64,000 nt of DNA from Serilophus lunatus. Its lineage: Eukaryota > Chordata > Aves > Passeriformes > Eurylaimidae. The DNA is taken from the NCBI GenBank assembly GCA_013399895.1, contig VXBA01001642.1:112619-176618 (forward strand). Direction: 5' to 3'. The translations under genes and the position numbers were made by a program. How positions within the stretch are numbered: position 1 is the first letter of the stretch; each line of letters starts with the position of its first letter. This document shows positions 35,301 to 43,300 of this stretch, piece by piece. Below the pieces are notes generated by a model. The model made no database searches. It saw only the letters and a list, made by a program, of their open reading frames with translations, and was not told the DNA's origin.

Positions 35301-37468
35301 CACTGTATCCTTACCGCACAATAGGCTGTGTCTTCAACCACCAGAAGTTCTTTGGGAATTGTCAGCCCTCTGATGCCGTGGAGGTGTGTGTGTTTGACCT
35401 GCACGATGAATCTAAATGGAAACCCATGAGTGGAGAAGCCATAAAATCTGTATGTCCTCCTGGAGCAACATCTTCAGTTCCCCCTTTTCCTCCTCTCTGT
35501 GCTTCTACAGTAGATGCTGCAGTAACAAGCAATGAGATGGAATTGCAGCTGAGAATACTGGTCTCTGAACACAGAAAGGTAAGAAAGATTGTGGTTGATC
35601 TGTCACAATGATAAGAGTCCCTGTGTTAACTGTGTGCTTGTTTTGGACAGCCATTGGTTAGCTCACATGCTGGTATCTATGCAATGTGTTTTCCTTCAGC
35701 TTTTGCAGAAATATGGTACGTGAAAAGTGAAATAACTGAGACAAATGTTTGGAAAGATTGTACTGAGCTGGTTTAGACACCATACTTTTATTTGCAGTGG
35801 TGATTCGTAGCCTCATGTGTGGGCTGCAGACTACCTATGAGAGGTCTGTAAAAGTGCCAGGGAGATCAAACCTGGTTGTTGATGAGCTTTGCCTAGTCAA
35901 CACAAATAGTCCCTAGATAAAACTGATCCTAGACTTTCAGCTTACATGATTTTATTCTAGTTTACAAAATTGGAGATACTTCTGGAAGTTAGTTTTGTCC
36001 TTTACCAGGATTTTTGCAAGGTATGATGTGCTAGAAATTATTCTTCCTGTGCTGGATATGAGTGTCTTGGTATTTTAAGTCTCTGATAGCTTATGTGTGT
36101 TTTTAATGTGGTTTTTTGATTGGTTTTGGTTTTGTCTCCTCTCACGATACTCAACAAATATCAAGTAATTCTCAGAGTATAAATGTCGTGTAATGTTGAA
36201 TACATACATGGTAGATTTTTCTACTTAGCATTTGTGGGATGGTAGGAAGAAGGTGCATGTACCTGCCTTTGGGAGATCTGTCATGCATTGTTTTTTTAGA
36301 ACGGGTTTTCCATGAGAGACATCAGACAGATGTGAGGTGAATCTTAGTTGATCTTTTCTGTATTTTTGCTCTGTACTTATGTTTATCTTCTTACATTTCA
36401 TGCAGAGATACTGTAGCTGAAACATCTAGTTTTAACTCTGCTGGCCTTAAGGTTTAGTCTAGTGGTCTTGACTTAACTTGGTGGTGGTGTTTGCTTCTTC
36501 TAGTTGGTGTGTGAGCCAATATACAAACCTTACTGCTTCGTGTGTTCACTTGTGTTAACTACTAATTAAAGATTCTTGGATTTATTTGAATCTGTACAGT
36601 ATGCAAGCTTAGGCATAGCCTCATGTTCCTCTTGCACAGCTGTCATCATTCTGTGACTTGCCTCACAGGATCTTGGCTTTTCTACTGTTTGGGATGACCA
36701 GCTCTCCTATCTGTTGTCACCAGCATTAGCAGCCTATGAGCTTGAACGTACAACAGGCGTTTCTGCAGGAAATGAAGAGTTTCAAGATGCCATAAGAAGA
36801 GTGGTGCCTGATGGTCACACATTCAAAGGGTTTCCTATCCATTTTGTACACAGAAATGCCAGGAGAGCATTTGCTACGTGTCTGCGGTAAGTTTGAGTGC
36901 AAAGGGATGGATGGATGTTAAAGCTAAATAGTAACCTTAATTATGAATTGCAACTTAGGTTTCTTAACAATGAAATTTAAAGAAAATTAATTTCCTTACA
37001 TCAGAACTGTAAGAAGAGTTGTATGGTATTTGTAGTGGTTACAGAGCTTTTGGGTTACATGGGTGAGTTCAGTGTTGACAGACTTCTCGCAGATTAAATT
37101 AAAGAATGAGGAGTTAATTTAATTTCTCTGTACTTGTTAAAAATGATCAGTGGTGGTGTTGTTCTCCTCCAAGGCAACAGCTGCTGCACTACAGAAAAAT
37201 ATTATTACTTGTAATGATGGGTTCATGACACTCATTGTTACTTAAGTGTTAGTCACATTTAAAAAAATTGCACTGTGTAATTGAAAGTTTTAATAATATC
37301 TTACTCTTGTTTTTCTTTTTGTCATATAGGTCTCCTTTTTGTGAAGAAATAATCTGTTGTAGGGGAGACCAAGTGCGACTTGCAGTTCGTGTCCGAGTGT
37401 TTGCATACCCTGAATCTGCATGTGCTGTTTGGATTATGTTTGCTTGTAAATACCGCTCTGTCCTTTGA
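23249..37468 (+). CDS. CEP76: CEP76 (centrosomal protein of 76 kDa), complete
   Basis: Centriolar protein known to limit centriole re-duplication and to bind CP110. Twelve exons with GT-AG borders and consistent phases sum to 1989 nt, giving 662 residues against 659 in human. The start is ATG at 23249 (MSLPPEKASELKQIIHQQLL). The middle carries the C2-like region (about residues 100-270), including NIDPTRRYLYLQVLGGKAF and TTLVASYFLEWRSVL. A transglutaminase-like region follows, with GDCEDHSNLLC (Cys380) and GVPHTWVMTCG (His411), then the conserved C-terminus ending CAVWIMFACKYRSVL. Domain names come from the known family and the residues from this sequence. It is head to head with PSMG2, so probably regulated from a shared CpG promoter; SPIRE1 follows on the same strand. 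Confidence 0.98.
23312..23639 (+). other. CEP76: CEP76 intron 1, GC-rich 5' part
   Basis: GC-rich remainder of the shared CpG island. Overlapping open frames on all frames here are a by-product of high GC. Confidence 0.75.
23640..24095 (+). mobile_element. CR1 LINE 3' end fragment
   Basis: One of the longer CR1 copies in the window: starts near 'ggagcgagtccggggaagggccacc', continues 'ctgaagggagcctacagg', 'agagaagctgtgcatgcccc', 'aaggccccttccaaccc' and ends 'accattctatgattt'. Inserted in CEP76 intron 1, same orientation as the gene. Confidence 0.92.
24096..24660 (+). other. CEP76: CEP76 intron 1, 3' part
   Basis: AT-rich unique sequence up to the acceptor 'gacttcttccag'. Nothing else seen. 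Confidence 0.8.
24661..24816 (+). CDS. CEP76: CEP76 exon 2
   Basis: 156 nt, phase 0 to 0, residues 22-73: MDVHGRIREVLAETIRAELA, then LSTEDLIKALRQRGIIDDVM. Donor 'gtaagt'. An alpha-helical N-terminal region shared with human. Confidence 0.97.
25155..25236 (+). CDS. CEP76: CEP76 exon 3, variable
   Basis: 82 nt, residues 74-101: DVNEKERTSAPKPSTHFVDR and on to PPVLKK. It is the least conserved part against human, as expected for a linker before the C2-like region. Acceptor 'gtaattccag', donor 'gtatgt'. Confidence 0.92.
25237..25592 (+). other. CEP76: CEP76 intron 3 with perfect hairpin
   Basis: AT-rich. It contains a perfect 10-bp inverted repeat TAAAGGGGGA / TCCCCCTTTA (25338-25347 and 25352-25361) with a 4-nt loop. 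Confidence 0.85.
25593..25817 (+). CDS. CEP76: CEP76 exon 4, start of C2-like region
   Basis: 225 nt, residues 101-176, beginning TNIDPTRRYLYLQVLGGKAF and including PVPCACEPDFQDGFLLEVH. Acceptor 'cgctttacag', donor 'gtaagg'. Confidence 0.97.
   Translation, partial: LTLTQHGGIFTFRFWVEKPFWSIFRNQSLCLAKSVLPSPSVYIFETSASVPNLYPVPASQTFRMAFYLKYTRIA
25818..26874 (+). other. CEP76: CEP76 intron 4
   Basis: AT-rich unique sequence with a short TATATA stretch at about 26488-26509. No repeat family recognised. Confidence 0.8.
26875..27060 (+). CDS. CEP76: CEP76 exon 5
   Basis: 186 nt, residues 176-238: GDGSKMVDATTMLSICDPVH, then TTLVASYFLEWRSVLAAENG. Acceptor 'taatattgacag', donor 'gtaagg'. Confidence 0.97.
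27061..27930 (+). other. CEP76: CEP76 intron 5, 5' part
   Basis: Unique AT-rich sequence; nothing recognised. Confidence 0.75.
27939..28335 (+). mobile_element. CR1 LINE 3' end fragment
   Basis: Text 'ctcctacaaggaaaggctgag', 'ggattgttcagcctggagaag', 'gtgaggcactggaac', 'gtcccgtccaacccaggcc' is diagnostic of CR1. The 84-residue frame at 28095-28349 lies within it and is not a gene. Inserted in CEP76 intron 5. Confidence 0.93.
28336..28965 (+). other. CEP76: CEP76 intron 5, 3' part
   Basis: AT-rich unique sequence up to acceptor 'ttggttcaaag'. Confidence 0.75.
28966..29063 (+). CDS. CEP76: CEP76 exon 6
   Basis: 98 nt, residues 238-270: TESKVSVGVLNIRLEMYPQL, ending EITSTQ. The acceptor 'ttggttcaaag' has a weak pyrimidine tract, but phase and homology fix the border. 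Donor 'gtaagt'. Confidence 0.95.
29064..29726 (+). other. CEP76: CEP76 intron 6
   Basis: AT-rich unique sequence; open frames at 29138-29407, 29286-29507 and 29426-29614 are featureless. Confidence 0.78.
29727..29855 (+). CDS. CEP76: CEP76 exon 7
   Basis: 129 nt, phase 0 to 0, residues 271-313: FTLERQKTAEKERLFLVYAK, then QWWREYLQIRPTHNVRLVK and IFAQ. Donor 'gtttgt'. Confidence 0.96.
29856..32235 (+). other. CEP76: CEP76 intron 7, carrying a solo LTR
   Basis: Longest CEP76 intron. Apart from the LTR at about 30545-31060 it is unique AT-rich sequence, with a T/G-rich stretch at about 31825-31900. Confidence 0.8.
30545..31060 (-). mobile_element. Solo LTR of an avian ERVL-type endogenous retrovirus
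   Basis: Plus-strand text 'ccagtgggatgggggagagaat', 'tggtttaataactgaagg', 'cattcaccacctcccaagagcaggc', 'gctgaacatgac', 'ctcctggctgtgttccctccca', 'aggccttgacgctgcaagacactgctcagcag' follows a long terminal repeat I recall as frequent in neoavian genomes. Its transcription direction, judged from the TATA-like box, is the minus strand, antisense to CEP76. No gag, pol or env sequence is beside it, so it is a solo LTR. Exact ends and the target-site duplication are not resolved. Confidence 0.7.
32236..32427 (+). CDS. CEP76: CEP76 exon 8
   Basis: 192 nt, phase 0 to 0, residues 314-377: DENGVNRPVCSYVRPLRAGR, then LLDTPRQAARFVSVLGYERA, and a glycine run GGGGG before KQEQWCTLLAFLCRNK. Acceptor 'cacacattcag', donor 'gtacgt'. 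Confidence 0.97.
32428..34239 (+). other. CEP76: CEP76 intron 8
   Basis: Unique AT-rich sequence. The 75-residue frame at 33057-33284 has no recognisable feature. No repeat seen. Confidence 0.75.
34240..34406 (+). CDS. CEP76: CEP76 exon 9, transglutaminase-like core
   Basis: 167 nt, residues 378-433: GDCEDHSNLLCSLLLGFGLE, then AFVCVGTKAKGVPHTWVMTC and TDGTITFWESLTGH. Cys380 and His411 are where a transglutaminase-like fold would place its Cys-His pair. Acceptor 'actgtctag', donor 'gtgagt'. Confidence 0.97.
34407..35244 (+). other. CEP76: CEP76 intron 9
   Basis: Unique AT-rich sequence; no repeat or extra exon recognised. A minus-strand frame at 34393-34668 is featureless. Confidence 0.75.
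35245..35578 (+). CDS. CEP76: CEP76 exon 10
   Basis: 334 nt, residues 433-544: YIHRPINPDDPPLVEQPKPL, then YPYRTIGCVFNHQKFFGNCQ, then CVFDLHDESKWKPMSGEAIK, ending LRILVSEHRK. Acceptor 'tttttgattag', donor 'gtaaga'. Confidence 0.97.
35579..36668 (+). other. CEP76: CEP76 intron 10
   Basis: Unique AT-rich sequence; nothing else seen. Confidence 0.78.
36669..36886 (+). CDS. CEP76: CEP76 exon 11
   Basis: 218 nt, residues 545-617: DLGFSTVWDDQLSYLLSPAL, then AYELERTTGVSAGNEEFQDA, ending RNARRAFATCL. Acceptor 'gcctcacag', donor 'gtaagt'. Confidence 0.97.
36887..37329 (+). other. CEP76: CEP76 intron 11
   Basis: Unique AT-rich sequence ending in 'tttttgtcatatag'. Confidence 0.8.
37330..37468 (+). CDS. 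CEP76: CEP76 exon 12, terminal
   Basis: 139 nt, residues 617-662: SPFCEEIICCRGDQVRLAVR, then VRVFAYPESACAVWIMFACK and YRSVL, stop TGA at 37466-37468. The end is the same as the human protein as I recall it. Confidence 0.97.
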
Positions 37469-37660
37469 AAAAAATACCCAAAAAATTATTCTTACCTTTT
37501 TAGATTGGCAAAATAACGTATGTGGGTATAAAGTTTTGCAATTAAAAATGAATATTTTATTTTATGTAAATGCCACTGATTTTAAATACCACAGTGTGTG
37601 TATTGAAGGGGATTGTGTACACAGTAATGATTGTATTTATAAATAGAATTTATTCTTTGT

Positions 37661-37666
37661 AATAAA
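37661..37666 (+). promoter_or_regulatory. CEP76: CEP76 poly(A) signal
   Basis: AATAAA 193 nt after the stop, followed by T-rich then TG-rich sequence ('ggagtgtgggtcagg'). Sets the 3' end near 37682. Confidence 0.8.
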
Positions 37667-37689
37667 AGTTGCTTTTAATATTTACAGGA

Positions 37690-38181
37690 GTGTGGGTCAG
37701 GTTACTGAAATGTATGCCTAAAATTCTGGCTTTAGTTCTGCAGTTCTGAATTGGTATGAGAGTTCATTCAGAAATAAGTCTGGTTTACCTCTTTCCTTGT
37801 AGTCTCCAGGTGTACTTTGTGAGTGTCTGAGATCCAGGAATAATGGTGTTTAAGCATGTGTCCTTTCTACAACAAAAATTTATTTGTGCTTCTCTTGAAC
37901 TTAGCACTAAGTTCTACATTCAGCTTCTGAGAACAGTTCAGTCAGATACAGGTAATGTTGTTCACCTATGAATTTAATAATTTATGGATTTATTTTTTAA
38001 ACTATATTTAAAGACTTGGATACCTGAACACGTGAGTAGCTGTGGTGGGTTAGATGAAGTGGTTTAACTTTTTCCTCATGTTGGCTTAGGAAGTTTCTGA
38101 GGTAGAAATTGTAGCCAGGCCCTTTTGCTTGACAACCATTCATGATCTCTAATTCTGACACTCAGATCTGTACTTAATTAC
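37690..38181. other. Intergenic, CEP76 3' end to divergent exon-like block
   Basis: AT-rich. On the minus strand it contains AATAAA (plus-strand TTTATT near 37990), which could serve a minus-strand transcript coming from 38458. A plus-strand block 37905-37951 has AG/GT borders by inspection but no other support. Confidence 0.5.
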
Positions 38182-38458
38182 CTGTCTGTGGTTTTGTGTG
38201 TCTTAAACCTGTGGATGATGATTTTGCGGAGTATCTTTTAGTCTTCATGCTTTGCAAAATGGCAAGCAGTTGGGGCTTACTAAAGTTCTCTATGTCATGC
38301 TTCTCAGGTTTTTCACCGTGTGGCCTCCAGGAGTCTCTTCTTGAGGCTGGAAGACCTGAAATGGTTTGGTTTCTTCTGTAGAAGCCATTCTGTCCCTGAT
38401 AGTCCATGACCACTTCCTTTGGTTCTGCTTGTAAGAGAGAGACAGCTTTCTGCTGGTG
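38182..38458 (-). other. Candidate exon of an unidentified minus-strand transcript divergent from SPIRE1
   Basis: On the minus strand this 277-nt block has a good acceptor (TTCTTTTTGCTCCAG) and a plausible donor (ACAG|GTAATT). It is open in one frame throughout; the frame ends at TAA (38176-38174) just past the donor. An ATG at 38407-38405 has a strong context (G at -3 and +4) and would give 77 residues, beginning MDYQGQNGFYRRNQTISG and including ENFSKPQLLAILQSMK. Upstream, a consensus donor GAG|GTAAGC (exon edge 39456) lies in the SPIRE1 CpG island in matching phase. I do not recognise the protein. It may be a lncRNA exon, an upstream exon of long PSMG2 transcripts, or chance. Confidence 0.3.
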
Positions 38459-38899
38459 CTGGAGCAAAAAGAATTAACTAATTCTAGGGAAGCTGGCAGC
38501 ACATACAGCAGGAGTGAAAGTTGGCATTTTGCGTGGCATTTTGCACGTACATTTAATCAGCAGTGTGGTATCGTGGCACTGCTTTGGTGTTTTTTTCTTT
38601 TGAGATGTGTTCAATTCTGCAGCACTGGAATTTTAACTTTGAATTTTGTACTTTTACGTTATGTACTTACTGGCCCTGCTGCTGACTTTACTGATCTATT
38701 TTTGTGTTATCTTTCTTTTTATACCTGAAAGATCAAAACGTATTCGTTTGCCTGTTACACAGCCTACACGATGCTGGTGAAAGCTTCAGACAGTACAATT
38801 TCTCCCCGAACTTCATTGCATCCAACGTAACGTGAAGGGCCGCGTCCTATTTTGCGGTGAAAATCCCTAAATCTAACAGCGTCCTTTGAGTACTAGTTG

Positions 38900-39758
38900 T
38901 ATCTCCTGTGCAGCGCTGTGTGTTAACACACGCGTGTGCCACTGCAGGAGGGAAACAGCTGGAAGGGAAAGGGGCGAGGGGCGCTGGAAGCGGAGGGCGG
39001 GGAGGAGCCGGTCCGTCTGGCTGGAGCCGGGCGCAGTCCCGCGGTGCTGCAGCGGGAGGCACTGCCCTGCTGGCCCCTCACACCCTCCGCTTGCCTTTTC
39101 ACATCTGGGCGGTGAAATACTGAAAAGAACAACACCGTGTGTTCGGTGCGAGTTTTAGGTTGTTTAGTTTTCGGAGGATTTTATCTGCATGAAGTGCTCG
39201 TTTCCCTGCGGGGAGCCTGGCACGAAGGGCTGTGCCCTTCTGATGCCCAGGTGTGTTCAGGGGCAGGGGCTGTCCGTTCCCAGCTGCTTGGAAGCCGATT
39301 CCCTTGTTCCCTTTCCAGACTGCGCTGGTTCTGTCGCTGCCGTCTCGTCTGTGTGTAGCCTGGGCGCTTCCAGCCTTGCTGCCGCCGAGGATGGAGCTTC
39401 CCCGGAGGAAGTTTTTGCGCTGGCAGGGCAGACCCTGGCGTGCAAAGCCGCTTACCTCACCCTGCTGCTGTGAGAGCAGGGACTCGCTAATACATTTCGC
39501 CGTGTCCGCGGCGGTGTGTGTTGGTGCCAGCGTTGAACACTTGGGGTTGCGGGGGAATCGTTGCTTTCGCGGGGCGAGGGGGGTTGTTGGCAGCACCCGG
39601 CGCAGAAAGAGCGGCCCGAGGGTTATGGGATAAGAACACCACGTCGCTGTCCGTGCGTCGGGCAGAGGTGGAAGCCCAGCGCTCCCCAGCGCCGGTTGCC
39701 GTGGCTGCCCCGGAGGCGGATCGCGCCCCGTCCCCCCCGCGGCAGGCCGCCGTTGCTG
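38900..39758 (+). promoter_or_regulatory. SPIRE1: CpG-rich upstream region of SPIRE1
   Basis: GC and CpG rise sharply from about 38930 and peak before the N run. The area is CpG-island-like and presumably drives SPIRE1 to the right, and possibly a divergent transcript to the left. Long open frames across it (for example 39099-40811 minus, 39518-40330 plus) are inflated by high GC and by N and are not called as genes. Confidence 0.65.
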
Positions 39759-40292
39759 NNNNNNNNNNNNNNNNNNNNNNNNNNNNNNNNNNNNNNNNNN
39801 NNNNNNNNNNNNNNNNNNNNNNNNNNNNNNNNNNNNNNNNNNNNNNNNNNNNNNNNNNNNNNNNNNNNNNNNNNNNNNNNNNNNNNNNNNNNNNNNNNNN
39901 NNNNNNNNNNNNNNNNNNNNNNNNNNNNNNNNNNNNNNNNNNNNNNNNNNNNNNNNNNNNNNNNNNNNNNNNNNNNNNNNNNNNNNNNNNNNNNNNNNNN
40001 NNNNNNNNNNNNNNNNNNNNNNNNNNNNNNNNNNNNNNNNNNNNNNNNNNNNNNNNNNNNNNNNNNNNNNNNNNNNNNNNNNNNNNNNNNNNNNNNNNNN
40101 NNNNNNNNNNNNNNNNNNNNNNNNNNNNNNNNNNNNNNNNNNNNNNNNNNNNNNNNNNNNNNNNNNNNNNNNNNNNNNNNNNNNNNNNNNNNNNNNNNNN
40201 NNNNNNNNNNNNNNNNNNNNNNNNNNNNNNNNNNNNNNNNNNNNNNNNNNNNNNNNNNNNNNNNNNNNNNNNNNNNNNNNNNNNNNNNNNNN
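39759..40292. other. SPIRE1: Assembly gap over SPIRE1 exon 1
   Basis: 534 N inside the CpG island. It should contain most of SPIRE1 exon 1, including the start codon and the GC-rich N-terminal coding sequence. In human that exon codes for roughly 110 residues, which would fit, but the gap size may be nominal. Confidence 0.8.
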
Positions 40293-40326
40293 CCGGAGCC
40301 CGCCCGGCCGCCCCCGCCCGGCGCAG
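40293..40326 (+). CDS. SPIRE1: SPIRE1 first coding exon, 3' end only
   Basis: SPIRE1 is an actin nucleator (KIND domain, WH2 repeats) acting on vesicles and the cortex. Only 34 nt are present: the frame reads PEPARPPPPGA and a split glycine, then donor GTAAGG. The human exon, as I remember it, ends with a similar Pro-rich stretch (GEPPPVAG) before KLGYSQ, also with a split glycine. The CpG island, the plus orientation and the position beside CEP76 match the human order. I searched the rest of the window for the next exon (KLGYSQCMET-like) and did not find it, so the following 23.7 kb appears to be intron 1. The call rests mainly on synteny. Confidence 0.7.
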
Positions 40327-43300
40327 GTAAGGCCGGGGGTCCGCCGGCCCCGCTCGGCCCGCGGGCACGGCCGGGGGTAGTTCGGGCGCATCAGCCTTTG
40401 TCCGGGAGGGGACGGTCCTTCCCGGCGGAGGGTCGCGGTGGGAGAGCGCTCGGCTCCTCGGCCGTGCCGGGGTCGGTAGTGGGGATGGTCTCCGTGTGTG
40501 TGTGTATGTGTCCCCTGCAAGATCTCGGTAGAACCCGTGGCCTGGGATGCAGGCAGGGGCAGGCATTCGAATGCGGGTTGTGTGTTTTGTAATTGCGTCG
40601 TCTCTCTCCCGGTGCGTAAATCCCGTGTCATCCGCCCGCCGGGAGCGCGGGCTCTTGGGGGCTCCCTGCTTTTGGGGCTCCTCCGGCCGTGCCCTGCATC
40701 CCACGGGGGCTCCCGGGAACAGCTTGGCATCAAAAGGCACCTAATAGAAGTAGATCGATTCAGATGTGTGCTGACGTTAAGTGAGAAAAGCCCTGTAGAG
40801 GGGCTTAGCACCTACCATCTGTTTCATTAAAATACCCAGGAAAAGCGTATCTTGCGTTGGAAAGGAAAATGAGGGCCCAAGCCTGTATTTCGGCATTTCA
40901 GAGCTTCTGACTATGAATGCAGAAAGCAGAGTTTCTTTCTTGGAAGTAAAGCTTGATTTCTGAGAATAAATCGAAGCTGGGCAGCAGAGCGATGTGGTCG
41001 GTTATCGCATACATGGTGGTATTCCCCATTAACAGCCTAATCCATCTTCAACGTCACAGAATCCTCAGGGGAGACAGGCGTTTCGGCATGTTAAAGTTGT
41101 GGGAAGCAGAAGGCAATGGTCAATTCACAAGACGGGACTGATGGAGCCCTCAGCATTTAGAACACGGATATTATGCCTGGTGTTACAATGTAATGAAGCC
41201 TTTTAATACAATGCCTGTCTGAAAAGTCTTTTGGCAGAGATTTGCAGCATTCCAGTTTGGAACTAGAGGTGCATGCAAATATCAAAATATATTCAGTGGA
41301 AGAAGGGACATAATTTTGTTCTACAGTTGTAATGAGCCTAATAATGACTTCCATTTAAATGTGATCTGGTGTGCTTTTAAAATTGTTTTAAAAACAGGGT
41401 CTTTGTAATGTTAATTAAATGCCAGACCAACACCCAGAAATATCAGGGAAAAGCTTTCCTGACCAAGGCATCTGCACGTCACAAGCGCATGGAAGACTTC
41501 TGTATTGCATATTGTGTGCTGCTTTTACTTACAGTCTTTTGAGATGATACCAGGCACATTCCTTTCTCTTTCTTACTGGAGGAAATATAGTGCTTTACTA
41601 TGTAGTTCTTTCTTTTGTTATTTTTTTTCCCTTTGCTGTTGGTGGGCTTATTCTATTTCCTCTTACAGTAGATCTTTACTGGCTGTAGGAAGGGTTGGAT
41701 ATACCTGGATATAAAGTTTAGGCCCCTCATGGATACCCAGCGTGTTTAGTTTCTGCTAAAGCTGCATGTCACATCTGTTTGGTCTTTGAAAATATTTAAG
41801 TTAACATGTTTGTTTAGGTGCGGCATTGAAATTTTTGGATGGAAGAGACCTTTTTATCTTCCAGCCCTGTCTATTTTTCACATATTATTATTGTATATAT
41901 TATGTTGTGTATCAGTTAACACCACCTGTGTGCTTATTTCGTGAAAATTTTAGAGTGTGTTTATATATAAATAAAGATAGCCAGTTTGCTAAGAACCTCC
42001 CAGGAAAGGATGAGGGGGGAGTTATTCCAGGGAGAGTACCCCCTCTGGTGCATATAATAGAAAAGGGGAGGAGGGGAGTTTTCTGCCAGATGTCCATTCC
42101 TAAACCATAGGCAGTGATCCCACATTTCCATCAGCCGCAGGCTGGTAGGTGCCTGGATTTGAAAGGAGGCAGTATTCCTGCTGGGGTCCTCTCCCTGTTC
42201 CTGGCCTTCTTCATCTCCCAAACTTTGAATAGACTACTGAAATAGGCCATTGCTTACCCGTGAAGCTTTCACAAAGGGTTTTGTGTGTTCTTTGATTTGG
42301 AAATAGTCATGTAAGTGATACAGGGAATTTTTGTAGTTCACTAGACTGAATATTGAAGAGCTGACAATAGGCTTGGCTTCTCGTTGATATCTTTTGAACT
42401 ATTCCAGTTCTTGTCCTTACCACTCACTGCATTCTCCTAAGGTGATGGTTAATGAGCTTCCTGAGCCAATTTCATCTTGAGCTTCTCAAATGGATATGTA
42501 TTCTCAGGCTCCTGTATTTTGCTTAGTAGCAGTGAGAGCTTAGGAAGAACCATTGTCCTGGTGCTACAGCTTGAGGAGCAGTACATTGAAACATGGGCCC
42601 TGAAGCTGTCTGGTCACACTAGTTTTACTCTTGAGATACAAATTAAAAGTCTCTTAACAAGAAGTACTGATTATGTAGAAACCGATGGTACTTTTCCAAA
42701 GTGGTTTCTTGTGAAACAGTTTTCCAATTCATGCACAATACTTGAAATTCCAAGTAATGTAGAAATTGAAGAAAAATGTCCTTGAGATAGGAAACAAAGA
42801 TGAGTTTTGCTGATAGTGGGGCAGAAAAACACCCTTGGAGTTGAATCCCAGTTCTTAACCAAAACTGGAGACTGATTCTCAGATCTTTCTAGTTTCATCT
42901 ATGTGATCTATTAATATGTTGTTATCTTGTTAAAAAAAAGGTTTTGGTTAAATAGAAGTAAAAAGATTAAGGATGAAAACACCATGCATTTTCATGTAAC
43001 CATCGGTATTACCTGAATCCCTGGCAAGAGTAGGATCAGGAAGGGTTCCTGCTAATTGTTTTCCTGCCTTTGTATTTCAGACAATTTGGATTTAAATTGC
43101 CTGTGTCAGGAGGTTTGTTAGAGCAATAGAGGTTCTGTGGGTTAAAGCCCCGAGTTGTAAAGCTGTTTTGTTCTAGCGATACATAAAAAAACCGTGTAGC
43201 TGTAGGTTGGTGCGCAGGTTTGAATAATTCACAGGAACAAATATTGGCTGTTTAGTTTCTGTTTTTGTAAACAACAGGATCCTGTGCAAGCAGATAAAGG

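Noticed and set aside
37905..37951. 47-nt plus-strand block with AG/GT borders 240 nt past CEP76
   Set aside because: Lies beyond the CEP76 poly(A) signal, weak pyrimidine tract, no partner exon.
39099..40811. 570-residue minus-strand open frame
   Set aside because: Most of it is N read as X; the rest is high-GC sequence where stops are rare. No domain.
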